In this document: positions 6,456-13,779 of the stretch, piece by piece | How the letters are laid out: the number at the start of each line of letters is the position of its first letter | How positions within the stretch are numbered: position 1 is the first letter of the stretch | NCBI GenBank assembly: GCA_036389955.1 | Contig: DASVVJ010000470.1 | Location: 1-15,591 of the forward strand | Direction: 5' to 3' | Length of the DNA: 15,591 bases | Source: DATHBR01 sp036389955 | Lineage (GTDB): Bacteria > Myxococcota > Myxococcia > Myxococcales > Myxococcaceae | Notes under the pieces: generated by a model | Database searches by the model: none | Seen by the model: only the letters and a program-made list of their open reading frames with translations | What the model was told of the DNA's origin: nothing | Made by a program: the position numbers and the translations under genes

Positions 6456-7733
6456 TCAGCCGGGCTTGCGGTAGGCCGGCAGCGGCGGCACACGCGGCAG
6501 GTGCACCGTGAAGCACGAGCCCTGGCCGGGCTGACTCTCCACCTCGATGCGGCCCCCATGAGAGCCGATGATGCCGTGCACCACCGCCAGCCCCAGCCCC
6601 GTGCCTTCCCCCAGCGGCTTGGTGGTGAAGAAGGGCTGGAAGAGGTTGCGCAGCACCTCGGGCGCCATACCCGCGCCTGTGTCGCGAATCTCCACCCTGG
6701 CTCCTTCGCTCTCGAGGTGCGTAGACAGGCGCACCTTGCCTTCTGCGCTCGTTGCGTGCCCGGCGTTGGTCAACAGGTTCACCAGCACCTGCACGATCTG
6801 CCCCGGCCGCCCCATCAGCTTGCCTGGCTCGCCCAGCTCTACCTCCACCTGACAGTGGCTGAGCTGGCTATGGGCGATGCGCAGCGCCCTCTGGGCCTCG
6901 GTGTTCAAGTCATATTCGGAGTAGGCCTCCGGGTCTCCCCGCGCGAAGCGGCGCAGATCCGCGACGATGGCATTCACCCGCTTGATGCCATCCAGCGTCT
7001 CCGGCAGCACCTCGTCCAGGTACTCCCGCAGCGGCTCGGGGAGCACCGGCTGCCGGGCGAACTCCTTGTACAGGGAGTTGACGTTGCTGGTGACGAAGCT
7101 CATCGGGTTGTTGATCTCATGCGCCACGCCGGCCGCCATCATGCCCAGGCTGGAGAGCTTCTCCTGGGCCAGGGCGCGCTCGTGGACCTGGGCCAGCTGC
7201 TCGCGCTGCTCCACCACCTGGCGCAGCACCTGGCGCAGCAGCACGTCCCGCTTCGCAGTCAGCAGGTAGCTCAGGGCGCTGAGCAGGGTGAAAACCAGCG
7301 CCAGCTCCCGCGGCGCTCCCTCCCAGAGTGCGTAGCCCACCACCATGACCACATACAGCGCCAGCCGCAGGTGCAGTGAGCGATCCAACCCGTACAGCCA
7401 CAGCATGTTGTACGGCAGGAAGACCCAGATCAGCGGTGTCCAATCCGTGAGGCTTCCTCCCAGGCACAGACCGATCCCGTTGACCACCGAGCGGATCCAC
7501 TCTGCTCCCAGCCGGCCGTACCGCCGCGCGTACCGCTCGATGAGCCAGAGGTTCGTCAGCGTCAGCCCCGCGGCCAGCGCCACGAAGCGGGTGATGATGG
7601 GCCAGTTCCCCCAGTACCAGGCGACCACGGCGAGGTTGATCACCTGCAGCCCCAGTCCGGCGATGTTTTGAATGCCCTGGTGAATCCTCTCCGGATCCGC
7701 CTCCGCGGGGAGCTGTTTCGGGGGTGCGCTCAT
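6456..7733 (-). CDS. Membrane-bound sensor histidine kinase
   Basis: This is a 425-aa protein. Residues 22-160 contain about six hydrophobic segments forming a membrane sensor region with no obvious periplasmic domain. A coiled linker (165-192, RQVVEQREQLAQVHERALAQ) leads into the HisKA dimerisation helix with the phospho-acceptor H205 in VAHEINNPMSF. The ATPase domain has the N box (N319/N323 in NLLTNAGHA), G1 (DTGAG, 351-355), F box (FQPFFTTK, 365-372) and G2 (GEGTGLGLAVVHG, 375-387). All key residues are present, so it should be active. It is of the NtrB/ZraS-like HEINNP class common in myxobacteria. No response regulator is adjacent, so it is an orphan kinase whose partner lies elsewhere. 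It is divergent from the porin gene, with an inverted repeat between the two starts. Confidence 0.95.
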   Translation of the reverse strand: MSAPPKQLPAEADPERIHQGIQNIAGLGLQVINLAVVAWYWGNWPIITRFVALAAGLTLTNLWLIERYARRYGRLGAEWIRSVVNGIGLCLGGSLTDWTPLIWVFLPYNMLWLYGLDRSLHLRLALYVVMVVGYALWEGAPRELALVFTLLSALSYLLTAKRDVLLRQVLRQVVEQREQLAQVHERALAQEKLSSLGMMAAGVAHEINNPMSFVTSNVNSLYKEFARQPVLPEPLREYLDEVLPETLDGIKRVNAIVADLRRFARGDPEAYSEYDLNTEAQRALRIAHSQLSHCQVEVELGEPGKLMGRPGQIVQVLVNLLTNAGHATSAEGKVRLSTHLESEGARVEIRDTGAGMAPEVLRNLFQPFFTTKPLGEGTGLGLAVVHGIIGSHGGRIEVESQPGQGSCFTVHLPRVPPLPAYRKPG

Positions 7734-7844
7734 GCCTCTCTACTAACGAGGCGCACCCGCACGCCGCATGCACTGCCAGTGTTGTTGCGCGAGCCTGTGA
7801 AGCGCCCACCGCGGAGGCAGGCTTCACGGTGTAGCCGTCCGGCA

Positions 7845-7860
7845 TGTCACAATCGTGACA
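7845..7860. promoter_or_regulatory. Perfect inverted repeat TGTCAC-N4-GTGACA, operator candidate
   Basis: TGTCACAATCGTGACA is a perfect 6+6 bp dyad with a 4-bp centre, in the 244-bp space between the divergent histidine kinase (start 7733) and porin (start 7978) genes. The symmetry and size fit a dimeric regulator site. The half-site loosely resembles the TGTCA of Pho boxes, but Pho boxes are direct repeats, so the regulator cannot be named. Confidence 0.45.
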
Positions 7861-7977
7861 CATTCAAACGACAGCTTCGAAACGGCCCTGCAACAAAAGG
7901 TCTGGTCGGGACGCGTCCATTGCGACATGCCATCCGGCTGTGTATCGGGCACATCACATCGCCGAGCCCCCCAAATC

Positions 7978-9303
7978 ATGACCTTCCTCGCGACCGCTCG
8001 TCCCGCCCTTCTGGCCCTGATGTCTGGCACCACCCTCCTGCTCTGCCCGCTCGCGCGGGCCCAGCAGGAGCCGGCCCCCGCCCCGTCCGCTGCCGAGCCC
8101 ACCGAGGCTCCCGCGTCGCCTCAGCCATCCGAGGCCGTGCCGCCTCCGGCGCAGCCCGCGCCCGAGGCCCCGAAGAAGGAGACGCCCTGGTACGAGCGCA
8201 TCAAGCTCCGGGGCTACACACAGTTCCGCTACAACCGGCTGCCGAGCTTCCGGAAGAACCCTGAACTCATCAACGAGCAGGGGGACCGCTTCCTCGGCGC
8301 GAACACCGGCTTCGGCATCCGCCGCGCCCGGCTCATCATCTACGGCGAGATCAACGACCACGTCTCCATCTACTTCCAGCCTGACTTCTCCTCCGTCATC
8401 GGCGAGCAGTTCCACGTGGCCATCTTGCGTGACTGGTACGCCGACATCTTCCTCGACGAGAAGAAGGAGTTCCGGCTGCGCGTGGGCCAGTCGAAGGTGC
8501 CGTTCGGCTTCGAGAACCTCCAGTCGAGCCAGAACCGCCTCCCGTTCGACCGCAATGACGCCATCAACAGCGCGCTGCGCGACGAGCGCGACCTCGGCGT
8601 GTTCGCCTACTGGGCACCCGAGGAGATCCGCAAGCGCTTCAAGTACCTCGTCGACAACAACCTGAAGGGCTCGGGCGACTACGGCGTGGTGGGTTTCGGC
8701 GTCTACAACGGGCAGACGGCCAACCGCCCCGAGCGCAACAACACCCCGCATGGCGTGGCCCGCGTGACGTACCCCTTCCTGTTCGGCAAGCAGTTCGTCG
8801 AGGCGGGCGTGGCCGGCTACTACGGCCGCTTCAACATCTCCACCGCGACGACCAATGGCGTCACGTACACTGCGGGCGGCGGAGTGGACCAGGTCGATGC
8901 CCGCGCGCTGGTGAGCCTGGTCATCTACCCGCAGCCGCTGGGCTTCCAGGCCGAGTACAACGTGGGCCGGGGCCCGCAGCTGGGCGAGGGCGACGCGGCC
9001 ACCGTCGCCGCGAGCCGCCGGCTGCACGGTGGCTATGCGCAGCTCATGTACAAGATTGACGGCGTGCTGGGCGTGTCGCTCATCCCTTATGCGCGCGGCA
9101 GCCTGTACGAGGGCGGCAAGAAGTTCGAGACGAACGCCCCGCGCTACAGCGTGCGCGAGCTGGAGCTGGGCGCGGAGTGGCAGTTCACGAAAACCCTGGA
9201 GCTGACGGGCGCCTACGTGATTGCCGACCGCACCTCCTCGCGCGCTCCCTACACCCAGCAGCAGGGGCACATCACGCGCCTCCAGTTCCAGGTCAACTAC
9301 TGA
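7978..9303 (+). CDS. Phosphate-selective porin-like outer-membrane protein (OprO/OprP family)
   Basis: This is a 441-aa protein. I chose the ATG at 7978 because it gives a clean signal peptide, MTFLATARPALLALMSGTTL followed by LLCPLARA, with cleavage probably after A28. An in-frame GTG at 7855 would add 41 residues without signal character. A Pro/Ala/Glu linker (30-68) precedes the barrel, which opens WYERIKLRGYTQFRYNRL. The protein then alternates aromatic beta strands, including RRARLIIYGEINDHVSIYFQ and LRVGQSKVPFGFENLQSS, and ends ...RLQFQVNY; a C-terminal aromatic is the usual barrel-insertion signal. These features match the phosphate-selective porin O/P family (PF07396). Substrate specificity cannot be read from the sequence, and many family members are general anion or unknown-substrate porins. 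It acts in the outer membrane. Confidence 0.88.
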   Translation: MTFLATARPALLALMSGTTLLLCPLARAQQEPAPAPSAAEPTEAPASPQPSEAVPPPAQPAPEAPKKETPWYERIKLRGYTQFRYNRLPSFRKNPELINEQGDRFLGANTGFGIRRARLIIYGEINDHVSIYFQPDFSSVIGEQFHVAILRDWYADIFLDEKKEFRLRVGQSKVPFGFENLQSSQNRLPFDRNDAINSALRDERDLGVFAYWAPEEIRKRFKYLVDNNLKGSGDYGVVGFGVYNGQTANRPERNNTPHGVARVTYPFLFGKQFVEAGVAGYYGRFNISTATTNGVTYTAGGGVDQVDARALVSLVIYPQPLGFQAEYNVGRGPQLGEGDAATVAASRRLHGGYAQLMYKIDGVLGVSLIPYARGSLYEGGKKFETNAPRYSVRELELGAEWQFTKTLELTGAYVIADRTSSRAPYTQQQGHITRLQFQVNY

Positions 9304-9397
9304 TCACCAGGCGCAAGTGCCGCTGTCGCTCTTCGGAAGCTGTCCCTACGGCGGACAACCTCTTACTCGCCCTATGCGCCAATGGTAGAGTCGCAGC

Positions 9398-10174
9398 GTG
9401 CACCTCCTGCGTGGGCTCCTGCCATTCGTGTACTTCCTGGGCATCATCCCGGCGGCCCTGGGCCTCATGAAGCTCTCCCAGCTGGCCACCGTCCTGGGAC
9501 CCAAGGCTCCGGGTTATGTGGTGGGAATCGGGGGCGGCGTGCTGCTCATCCTGTGGATCATCCTGATGATCCGGTCCACAGACAAGGCCAACGAAGCGCT
9601 CGAGCAGCATGAGATCGCCAAGGCGAACTTCACCGCGAGCTGGCAGCGCAACAGCGCCAGGCCGCTGGAGGTAAACCTCAAGAAGCTCACGCTGGGAAAC
9701 GTGCCGCTGGGGGGCGACATACAGGGCCTTTCCTTCCTGGGGCCCGCGGAGGATGCTCAGTCTTCGCCCTATGGCCAGTTCTGCTACGACTCCCGAGGCC
9801 TCTTTCTGGAAACGAAGGACGGCCGGCTCACGGGGTTCGACCTCGAGGTGGACCTCTTTCTCCAGAGTCCCGGCACGGCCATTGATGCCGATGGGCTTGG
9901 CACCAAGCTACGTCCGGGCATGTCGGAGGCAGAGCTCGTCGCAGTTCTGGGAGCGCCCTATTGGCGCATGCCGCATGGAGACGCGGTAAGCCTCTACTTC
10001 GAGCGATTCAACGAAGAGCGCTGGTTGGAGCTCGAGCTCGGCACCGATGAGACCGGGCGGCTGGATTTCATCGAGGTGAGAGACACACCGAGGCTCGCGG
10101 ATGCACGCTTTCGGCGACAGCACGATGTCACCGTGGACTGGCCACCCAGGGAGACGGCGCGCCGGGCTTCGTAG
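9398..10174 (+). CDS. Unrecognised two-segment membrane protein
   Basis: This is a 258-aa protein starting at the GTG at 9398; no strong ribosome site is visible. Two hydrophobic segments (about residues 7-24, LLPFVYFLGIIPAALGLM, and 40-58, YVVGIGGGVLLILWIILMI) form an N-terminal membrane hairpin, followed by a charged helix (60-85) and a soluble beta-rich domain. Near residues 168-195 the sequence GTKLRPGMSEAELVAVLGAP, then a G and LYFE, resembles the start of a SmpA/OmlA or BLIP-like domain (G-M-x-x-x-x-V-x-x-x-L-G-x-P). The likeness is short and I do not assign a family. It follows the porin gene by 94 bases on the same strand and could be co-transcribed with it. Confidence 0.75.
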   Translation: MHLLRGLLPFVYFLGIIPAALGLMKLSQLATVLGPKAPGYVVGIGGGVLLILWIILMIRSTDKANEALEQHEIAKANFTASWQRNSARPLEVNLKKLTLGNVPLGGDIQGLSFLGPAEDAQSSPYGQFCYDSRGLFLETKDGRLTGFDLEVDLFLQSPGTAIDADGLGTKLRPGMSEAELVAVLGAPYWRMPHGDAVSLYFERFNEERWLELELGTDETGRLDFIEVRDTPRLADARFRRQHDVTVDWPPRETARRAS

Positions 10175-10182
10175 GCCAGGCG

Positions 10183-10199
10183 CTGGGCCCTCGGTCCAG
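10183..10199 (+). terminator. Hairpin after 9398-10174 gene
   Basis: CTGGGCC-CTC-GGTCCAG forms a 7-bp stem (one G-U pair) with a 3-nt loop, 8 bases past the stop of the preceding gene. It is followed by G-rich sequence, not a T-run. This may be a terminator or an mRNA 3' stabiliser. The rest of 10200-10400 shows no gene that I can support. Confidence 0.35.
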
Positions 10200-10429
10200 G
10201 GGGCGTGCTATCGGGTGATGCGCGGGTTGAGCTGAACCCCCGCCGAGGGAAATCAAGTGGATCTGCGGGTAGTCCTCACCAGCCGCGGGCGGCGAAGCCC
10301 TGAGCCTCCCGTTGGAGTGATCCACGCAGACCCCTGGGTGGGCCTGAGCACGGTCATGCGTTGATCGGCCGTCGCGGAGTGAGACGCAATCGCATCAGGG
10401 TTCAAGCAGTGAAAAGAGCCTGGGATATG

Positions 10430-10442
10430 TATACTGGGCGAC
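10430..10442 (+). promoter_or_regulatory. Extended -10-like TATACT, possible leaderless promoter of the oxidoreductase operon
   Basis: TATACT at 10430-10435 is a 5/6 match to the sigma-70 -10 box and stands out in this GC-rich DNA. It lies 7 bases before the ATG at 10443, so transcription would begin at or next to the A of the start codon. No Shine-Dalgarno sequence precedes the ATG (GGGCGAC), which agrees with a leaderless mRNA. The -35 is poor: TTCAAG lies upstream, but its spacing is too long. Confidence 0.45.
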
Positions 10443-10910
10443 ATGGGAACAAAGCTCGACGTCAATGGCACGGTCCGCGAGGTGGACGCCAGCGGCGACA
10501 TGCCGCTGCTCTGGGTCCTGCGTGATCTTCTTCAACTGAACGGGACGAAGTACGGCTGCGGCATGGCGCAGTGTGGGGCGTGCACGGTGCACCTCGACGG
10601 CAAGCCCGTCCGCGCCTGCGTCACCCCTGTCTCGAGCGTCGGTGCGCGCAAGGTCACGACCATCGAGGGGCTGTCACCAGACGGTTCGCACCCCGTGCAG
10701 CGCGCCTGGGCCGAGGCGGATGTCGTGCAGTGCGGCTACTGCCAGTCCGGTCAGATCATGACGGCCGTGGCGCTGCTCGAGAAAAAGCCCGACCCGACGG
10801 ACTCCGACATCGATGCCGCGCTGTCGGGCAACATCTGCCGCTGCGGGACGTACTGCCGCGTGCGCGATGCCGTCAAGCTCGCCTCGCGGCTGAAGCGAGG
10901 TGCGAAGTGA
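10443..10910 (+). CDS. (2Fe-2S)-binding small subunit of a molybdenum hydroxylase (isoquinoline 1-oxidoreductase alpha type)
   Basis: This is a 155-aa protein with two iron-sulfur clusters. The plant-type ferredoxin cluster uses C39, C44, C47 (YGCGMAQCGACTVH) and C59 (RAC). The helical second domain uses C97, C100 (VQCGYCQSGQ), C132 and C134 (NICRCGTYCR). Length and motif spacing match the small subunit of the IorAB and aldehyde-dehydrogenase branch of the xanthine oxidase family. It passes electrons from the Mo centre to an external acceptor. It lacks a Tat signal of its own, so export would have to be by hitch-hiking on the Tat-signalled large subunit. Its stop overlaps the next start (GTGA), so the two are translationally coupled. 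Confidence 0.93.
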   Translation: MGTKLDVNGTVREVDASGDMPLLWVLRDLLQLNGTKYGCGMAQCGACTVHLDGKPVRACVTPVSSVGARKVTTIEGLSPDGSHPVQRAWAEADVVQCGYCQSGQIMTAVALLEKKPDPTDSDIDAALSGNICRCGTYCRVRDAVKLASRLKRGAK

Positions 10911-13039
10911 CCGTCTCTCGTCGAGGATTCCTGACTGGGGCAGCCGCGAGTACGGCGGGGCTGGTGCTCAGCTTCTATGTGCCGAAGGTCGTGCACGCCG
11001 CGCCCAAGGCCGCGCAGCCGCTGCCCTCCCCGAATGCCTTCCTGCGGATCGGCAGTGACGACTCGGTCACCGTGCTGCTCGCGCACTCCGAGATGGGCCA
11101 GGGAATCTGGACCGGCCTGGCGATGCTGATCGCGGAAGAGCTCGACTGTGACTGGTCGAAGGTGCGCTGCGAGCACGCCCCCGCGGCGCCGGTCTACGGC
11201 CACCCCGCCATGGGCTTGCAGATGACCGGCGGGTCGACGACGACGCACGGCGAGTTCGACCGGTACCGCAACGTCGGCGCGACGGCGAAGGTGATGCTCC
11301 TGCGCGCGGCCGCGGCGCAGTGGAAGACCTCGCCCGCGAAGCTCACCGTGGCGAAAGGTGTGATCTCCTTCGGCGGCAAGACGCTGACGTACGGCCAGGT
11401 CGCCGAGGCGGCGATGAAGCTGTCCCCTCCGAAGACGGTGAAGCTCAAGGATCGGAAGGACTGGAAGCTGATCGGCACCACGGTGCGCCGGCTCGACTCG
11501 CCCGAGAAGATCACCGGCAAGGCGCAGTTCGGGCTCGACGTCTCGTTCCCCGGCCTGCGGACCGCGGTTGTGCTGCGGCCGCCAGCGTTCGGCGCCAAGC
11601 TCGTGAAGTTCGATAGCACCGATGCGCTGAAGGTGCCTGGCGTCGAGAAGGTCGTTCAGACCGCGAACGGTGTCGCGGTCATTGCCCAGCACTTCTGGGC
11701 GGCCAAGCTCGGCCGCGATGCCGTCCGCGCGGAGTGGTCGACACCCGAGGGCGGTGGTGCCAGCAGCGAGAAGATCCTCGCCGAGTTCCGCAAGCTCTCA
11801 CTCGGTGAGGGCACGGCCGTGGCCGACACCGGCAAGGTGAAGGAAGCGCTCGACCTTGCCGCGAGCAAGCTCGAGGCCTCGTACGAGGTGCCGTATCTCG
11901 CGCATGCCATGATGGAGCCGCTCAACTGCACCGTGAAGATCGACGGTGATCGCTGCGAGATCTGGACAGGTACCCAGTTCCAGACCGTCGATCAGGCCAC
12001 TGCGGCGCACATTCTGGGCACGACCCCCGACAAGGTGACGATCCACACCACGTTCCTGGGCGGTGGCTTCGGCCGCCGTGCGAACCCCTCGTCGGACTTC
12101 GTGTCCGAGGCCGTGATCGTCGCGAAGGCGGCCGGCGTGCCGGTCAAGGTCGTCTGGACGCGCGAGGACGACATGCGCGGCGGCTACTACCGTCCCGCGT
12201 ACGTGCACCGCGTCCAGGTCGGCCTCGGCAAGGACGGCATGCCGGGAGCGTGGCATCACGTCATCGTCGGACAGTCGATCCTCGCGGGCACGCCGTTCGA
12301 GAAGTTCATGGTCAAGGACGGCATCGACGCGACGTCGGTCGAAGGCATCGCCGACTCGCCGTATCTCGAGACCACGAAGTCGAAGCACGTCTCGCTGCAC
12401 TCCCCGAGGACGCCGGTCACCGTGCTGTGGTGGCGCTCGGTGGGCCACACCCATACCGCGTTCGCGATGGAGAGCATGATCGACGAACTGGCGCACGCCG
12501 CCGGCAAGGATCCGCTCGAGTACCGCCTCGCGCTGCTCAAGGGGAAGCCGCGGTTCGCGCGCGCACTCGAGACGGCCGCGGCGAAGGCCGGCTGGGGAAC
12601 GCCTCCTCCGGCGGGCCGGGCGCGGGGCATGGCGGTGCACGAGTCGTTTGGGTCGATCATCGCCGAGGTGGCCGAGGTCTCGGTCGAGAATGGACGCATC
12701 AAGGTCCATCAGGTGACGGCGGCGGTCGACTGCGGAACCGCGGTCAACCCGCTCGGCATCGAGGCCCAGGTCCAGGGCTCGATCGCGTTCGGGCTCACCG
12801 CGGCACTCCACGGCAAGCTGACCATCGAGGACGGCAAGGTCGTCGAGAGCAACTTCCACGACTACCCCGCGCTTCGCATGTTCGAGATGCCGCAGATCAG
12901 CGTTCACGTGATTCCCAGCGACGCGAAGATGGGTGGCATCGGCGAGCCGGCGACCGCGGTCATCGCGCCCGCCGTCGCGAACGCTGTGTTTGCGCTTACC
13001 AAGCAACGGCTGCGCACGCTGCCGCTGCGCCTCGCCTAG
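10907..13039 (+). CDS. Molybdopterin-binding large subunit, isoquinoline 1-oxidoreductase beta type, Tat-exported
   Basis: This is a 710-aa protein. The GTG at 10907 overlaps the previous stop and gives a twin-arginine signal, VSRRGFLTGAAAST then a hydrophobic run ending VVHA, so it is exported folded with its cofactor. Typical IorB-branch motifs follow: HSEMGQGIWTGLAMLIAEEL near 55, HAMMEPLNC mid-protein, FLGGGFGRRANPSSDF around residue 383 for cofactor binding, and near the C-terminus GGIGEPATAVIAPAVANAVF, which carries the catalytic Glu (GxGE). The repeated Mo-binding halves and length fit the family. It oxidises N-heterocycles or aldehydes in known relatives; the substrate here is not deducible. 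It works in the periplasm with the preceding 2Fe-2S subunit and the following cytochrome. Confidence 0.93.
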   Translation: MTVSRRGFLTGAAASTAGLVLSFYVPKVVHAAPKAAQPLPSPNAFLRIGSDDSVTVLLAHSEMGQGIWTGLAMLIAEELDCDWSKVRCEHAPAAPVYGHPAMGLQMTGGSTTTHGEFDRYRNVGATAKVMLLRAAAAQWKTSPAKLTVAKGVISFGGKTLTYGQVAEAAMKLSPPKTVKLKDRKDWKLIGTTVRRLDSPEKITGKAQFGLDVSFPGLRTAVVLRPPAFGAKLVKFDSTDALKVPGVEKVVQTANGVAVIAQHFWAAKLGRDAVRAEWSTPEGGGASSEKILAEFRKLSLGEGTAVADTGKVKEALDLAASKLEASYEVPYLAHAMMEPLNCTVKIDGDRCEIWTGTQFQTVDQATAAHILGTTPDKVTIHTTFLGGGFGRRANPSSDFVSEAVIVAKAAGVPVKVVWTREDDMRGGYYRPAYVHRVQVGLGKDGMPGAWHHVIVGQSILAGTPFEKFMVKDGIDATSVEGIADSPYLETTKSKHVSLHSPRTPVTVLWWRSVGHTHTAFAMESMIDELAHAAGKDPLEYRLALLKGKPRFARALETAAAKAGWGTPPPAGRARGMAVHESFGSIIAEVAEVSVENGRIKVHQVTAAVDCGTAVNPLGIEAQVQGSIAFGLTAALHGKLTIEDGKVVESNFHDYPALRMFEMPQISVHVIPSDAKMGGIGEPATAVIAPAVANAVFALTKQRLRTLPLRLA

Positions 13040-13047
13040 GACTTCCG

Positions 13048-13635
13048 ATGATGCGTACCTTCGTGACGCTTGTTCTCGTTCTCGCCGGATGCGGCGGCAA
13101 GTCCGTGCCGCCGTCGGACCCCGGGGGCCAGAAGCCGGACCCGGCCACCGGTGTGGCCGCGTTCGCAACCGTGCGCGCGGTGCTCCAGCACCCGCGCTGC
13201 CAGAACTGCCACCCCGCGGGCGATGCGCCGCTGCAGGGCGACGAGGGCCGCGTGCACGCGATGAACGTGCTGCGCGGGCCCACGGGGCACGGCATGGCGG
13301 GTGCCGAGTGCACCACGTGCCACGGCCCGGCGAATCCTCCGAGCAACTATGGCCGCCATGTCCCGCCTGGCAACGTCAAGGGCTGGCACATGCCGAAGCC
13401 CGAGGAGAAGCTGGTGTTCGTCGGCCTGACGCCGCGCGCCCTGTGCGAGCAGGTGAAGGACCCGGCGCGCAATGGCGGCATGGACATGGCCGAGCTGCGC
13501 ACTCACCTCGAGGACCCGCTCGTGACATGGGGATGGAACCCGGGCTTCGGCCGCGCGCCGGTGTCCACGCCGTACAAGGAGTTCATCGCCGCGTGGGAGA
13601 CCTGGGCTGCCGCTGGCGCCCCGTGCCCCGACTGA
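13048..13635 (+). CDS. Diheme cytochrome c-like lipoprotein, probable electron acceptor of the oxidoreductase
   Basis: This is a 195-aa protein. The ATG at 13048 (or 13051) follows an AGGA that overlaps the stop of the large-subunit gene, so the cassette is tightly packed. The N-terminus MMRTFVTLVLVLAGCGG is a lipoprotein signal with lipobox L-A-G-C15. Two CxxCH heme c motifs follow, C51-Q-N-C54-H55 and C88-T-T-C91-H92, with several Met/His residues available as axial ligands. Small proteins of this type accompany IorAB-like genes in Proteobacteria and are annotated as isoquinoline 1-oxidoreductase subunits. Lipid anchoring and two hemes suggest it takes electrons from the 2Fe-2S subunit and hands them to the respiratory chain. 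Confidence 0.88.
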   Translation: MMRTFVTLVLVLAGCGGKSVPPSDPGGQKPDPATGVAAFATVRAVLQHPRCQNCHPAGDAPLQGDEGRVHAMNVLRGPTGHGMAGAECTTCHGPANPPSNYGRHVPPGNVKGWHMPKPEEKLVFVGLTPRALCEQVKDPARNGGMDMAELRTHLEDPLVTWGWNPGFGRAPVSTPYKEFIAAWETWAAAGAPCPD

Positions 13636-13666
13636 ACGGAGGGATGCCTCAGCGGCTCACCTCCGT
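13636..13666 (+). terminator. Inverted repeat after cytochrome gene
   Basis: ACGGAGG (13636-13642) and CCTCCGT (13660-13666) are perfect 7-bp complements separated by 17 bases, beginning directly after the cytochrome stop. There is no T-run. This is a possible terminator or mRNA-end hairpin for the oxidoreductase operon. Confidence 0.3.
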
Positions 13667-13779
13667 GGGCACGGCCGCCACCCAACCGACTTCCAGCAGG
13701 GCCCACAGCCCCAGCAGGATGGCCTCGGCCGCATCGTGCCGCAGAGGTAGGTTGACACGAGCTGAGCCCCGAGGAGCGC
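13649..13779 (-). pseudogene. Possible C-terminal fragment of a RuvC/RNase H-fold nuclease gene
   Basis: On the minus strand one frame reads ...ARVNLPLRHDAAEAILLGLW, then ALLEVGWVAAVPTEVSR and a TGA at 13651-13649. H-D-A-A-E-A followed by an apolar helix resembles the last catalytic-Asp motif of RuvC-like resolvases and related RNase H-fold phage nucleases (D-A-x-x-A-h-x-L-x-h). Upstream the frame has no start codon and meets a TGA inside the kinase gene near 13810, so at most about 50 codons survive. It would be the tail of a gene replaced by the kinase. The likeness is short. Confidence 0.3.

Noticed and set aside
5084..6511. 475-codon open frame on the plus strand across the hydrolase and EcsC genes
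   Set aside because: Composition is antisense-like (many R, Q, G, H), with no signal, domain or ribosome site. The opposite strand has recognisable proteins.
7954..9270. 438-codon minus-strand frame antisense to the porin
   Set aside because: His/Val/Arg/Glu-rich shadow of the porin gene without any recognisable motif.
11798..13168. 456-codon minus-strand frame antisense to the Mo-hydroxylase subunit
   Set aside because: Shadow of a well-supported gene; Arg/His-rich with no motif.
13752..13757. Perfect TTGACA -35 hexamer before the Ser/Thr kinase
   Set aside because: At 17-bp spacing the -10 position is AGCGCA over the start codon, so it cannot be the promoter for the chosen start.
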